This document shows, piece after piece, positions 4,500-5,222 of a stretch of DNA of 5,222 nucleotides. The stretch covers positions 1 to 5,222 of the forward strand of contig JACPKO010000052.1 in NCBI GenBank assembly GCA_016186985.1, read 5' to 3'. Numbering within the stretch: the stretch's first letter is position 1; the number at the start of each line of letters is the position of its first letter. Made by a program: the position numbers and the translations under genes. The DNA is from Candidatus Daviesbacteria bacterium (GTDB taxonomy: Bacteria; Patescibacteriota; Microgenomatia; Daviesbacterales; UBA10151). Below the pieces are notes generated by a model. It did no database searches and had not been told where the DNA came from. It was given only the letters and a program-made list of their open reading frames with translations.

Positions 4500-5222
4500 G
4501 ATCTTGCTTTCATCAATTCCTCTTGCAAAATTATATAAAACCTGCCCATAGCTTTTAAAAGAAGCGAGGAGTAAAAAACCTGCCCATAGCTTTTAAAAGA
4601 AGCGAGGAGTAATGGAAGAGGCACTTTTCTAAGCTGTACAAAATTAAATACACCCATGTTGTTAAGCCTATCTTTAATCCTTGGACCGATTCCGCAAACC
4701 TCATCAAGCTCTACTCTGTCCAAAACCCACATTGCGCTTTGCTCATCAAAAATACCCACCAGCCCGTCGGGTTTGTACAAACTGCCTGCAAGCTTTGCCA
4801 GCATCTTGTTATAAGAAATCCCGATTGAAACCGTGATCCATTCACCAGCTTCTTTACGGATACGGGATTTAATATCCTCTGCAAGCTGCAATAATGGCTG
4901 ATAGCTGACGGCTGAAGGCTGAGATCGAATTTCCAAAAACACTTCATCAATCGAGAATATTTCCAGTTTATCCGAATAACTTTTTAAAATATTTAAAAAC
5001 TTTTTTGTAACGGATAGATATTTATCCGAATCCCCGCGGACTAAAATTAAATCCGGACAAAGCTTTAAAGCTTCCGGTATTCTCATTCCTGTTTTAACAC
5101 CCCTTAACTTAGCCTCAACGGAAGCCGCACCTATCACAGTGCGCGTTAGCCTGTCCCCGCCGGAAACCCCGATTGGCTTTCCCCGCAGCCTCGGATTTGC
5201 CTGCTGTTCAACAGTTGCAAAA
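4472..5222 (-). CDS. dinB: DinB N-terminal reading frame: palm, fingers and thumb (truncated by frameshift, partial at 5' end)
   Basis: The frame is open at the right edge; 249 residues are visible, the first complete codon being TTT at 5221-5219. It begins FATVEQQANP, the segment just after the first catalytic aspartate of Y-family polymerases, so that aspartate and the residue before the steric-gate position are not seen. Visible landmarks are KTGMRIPEALKLCP (fingers), FSIDEVFLE with catalytic D92 and E93 (plus 4943-4948), SIGISYNKMLAKLAG with KPDG (palm), and VCGIGPRIKDRL, the helix-hairpin-helix of the thumb (about 170-195). Between FLEI and LAEDI an RSQPSAVSYQP loop is encoded by heptamer repeats. 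After SFKSYGQV the frame enters the second copy of the 38-bp repeat out of phase and ends with about 35 unrelated residues (FYSSLLLKAMG...KKRR) before TAA. A GTG at 5137 could be mistaken for the start, but homology continues upstream of it. Confidence 0.85.
   Translation of the reverse strand, partial: FATVEQQANPRLRGKPIGVSGGDRLTRTVIGAASVEAKLRGVKTGMRIPEALKLCPDLILVRGDSDKYLSVTKKFLNILKSYSDKLEIFSIDEVFLEIRSQPSAVSYQPLLQLAEDIKSRIRKEAGEWITVSIGISYNKMLAKLAGSLYKPDGLVGIFDEQSAMWVLDRVELDEVCGIGPRIKDRLNNMGVFNFVQLRKVPLPLLLASFKSYGQVFYSSLLLKAMGRFYIILQEELMKARSCRFLKKRR
4537..4612. repeat. Perfect 38-bp tandem duplication inside dinB
   Basis: Bases 4537-4574 and 4575-4612 are identical over all 38 positions and directly adjacent, with mismatches at the next base on both sides (T4536 against A4574; A4575 against T4613), so there are exactly two units. 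The unit starts AAAACCTGCCC and ends GAGGAGTAA on the plus strand. It contains a 10-bp palindrome CTTTTAAAAG (4552-4561 and 4590-4599). Joining the units creates an A6 run (4573-4578). As 38 is not a multiple of three, the second copy shifts the polymerase frame by two bases. Confidence 0.98.
4897..4924. repeat. Four tandem GCTGANN heptamers inside dinB
   Basis: On the plus strand four consecutive seven-base units share GCTGA and vary in the last two bases: GCTGATA, GCTGACG, GCTGAAG, GCTGAGA. On the coding (minus) strand they read as TNNCAGC-type units and encode most of RSQPSAVSYQP, in frame, in the loop between the catalytic SIDE strand and the following helix. Low-complexity peptides such as SAVSYQ/SAISHQ come from similar heptamer arrays in other bacteria (recalled, not searched). 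The insertion does not disturb the frame. Confidence 0.85.

Larger units (their letters stand above)
3957..5222 (-). pseudogene. dinB: Y-family DNA polymerase (DinB / Pol IV type), frameshifted by a 38-bp tandem duplication; 5' end outside the window
   Basis: This locus spans the whole translesion polymerase gene except roughly its first dozen codons, which lie beyond the right edge. Read in order it gives palm, fingers and thumb domains in one frame (5221 to about 4575) and the little-finger domain in another (about 4574 to 3957). The break coincides with a perfect 38-bp tandem duplication (4537-4612). Deleting one copy on paper joins the frames with no stop and yields 408 visible residues. 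The junction then reads SYGQVLYNFARGID, followed by KSVGH, as expected where thumb passes to little finger in this family. A complete gene would thus encode about 420 residues. As written, the product stops at TAA 4474-4472 and lacks the DNA-gripping domain. No other damage is seen and the catalytic motif in the window is intact, so inactivation is recent or reversible. Because the catalytic palm is kept, slippage or repeat loss could give active protein. Confidence 0.9.

Noticed and set aside
4537..4612. A CRISPR-like or attachment-site reading of the 38-bp repeats
   Set aside because: There are only two units, directly adjacent with no spacer, and the unit is polymerase coding sequence; no cas or integrase gene is present.
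4711..4950. A second minus-strand frame of 79 codons inside the polymerase gene
   Set aside because: The true frame here carries the SIDE, SIGISYNK and helix-hairpin-helix motifs; this one is an out-of-frame shadow.

Overview
The window looks like chromosomal DNA from a small-genome bacterium, most likely a member of the Patescibacteria (Candidate Phyla Radiation), perhaps Microgenomates-like. This rests on the style of the proteins (an alanine/lysine-rich secreted coiled-coil protein, an archaeal/CPR-like PEP synthase, a Y-family polymerase beginning ATVEQQANP), very tight gene spacing, start codons without a Shine-Dalgarno sequence, and a tRNA gene without an encoded CCA end. The lineage is an inference from memory of these families, not a search result. 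The long reading frames contain no internal TGA, so the standard code fits; all visible stops are TAA.

Layout. Bases 1-358 (minus) hold the N-terminal 119 residues of an exported coiled-coil protein that runs off the left edge. Bases 404-476 (minus) are tRNA-Arg(UCU) with its own extended -10 element. Bases 518-1474 (minus) encode a complete sugar-nucleotide short-chain dehydrogenase, best read as UDP-glucuronate decarboxylase (UDP-xylose synthase). Only 26-29 bp separate its start from that of the divergent gene at 1504-3960 (plus), a complete phosphoenolpyruvate synthase. The sigma70-type promoter of the decarboxylase lies partly inside the first codons of the PEP synthase gene, and a 10-bp palindrome sits between the two starts. 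Bases 3957-5222 (minus) hold a Y-family DNA polymerase (DinB / Pol IV type) gene, convergent with the PEP synthase gene, overlapping its stop codon by 4 bp and cut at its 5' end by the right edge.

The main discovery is in the polymerase gene. A perfect 38-bp tandem duplication (4537-4574 and 4575-4612) breaks the reading frame between the thumb and little-finger domains. Deleting one copy on paper restores one uninterrupted protein of 408 visible residues with the expected Y-family junction (ARGID...KSVGH). The gene is therefore either freshly inactivated or reversibly switched by gain and loss of one repeat unit. A second repeat in the same gene, four GCTGANN heptamers at 4897-4924, encodes an in-frame loop just after the catalytic SIDE motif.

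Functionally the genes are mixed: PEP synthase feeds gluconeogenesis from pyruvate, the decarboxylase draws on UDP-sugars for surface glycans, the tRNA serves AGA/AGG codons, and the polymerase would do translesion synthesis. No mobile element, CRISPR array or dedicated defence system is visible. There is no gene-free stretch over 300 bases.
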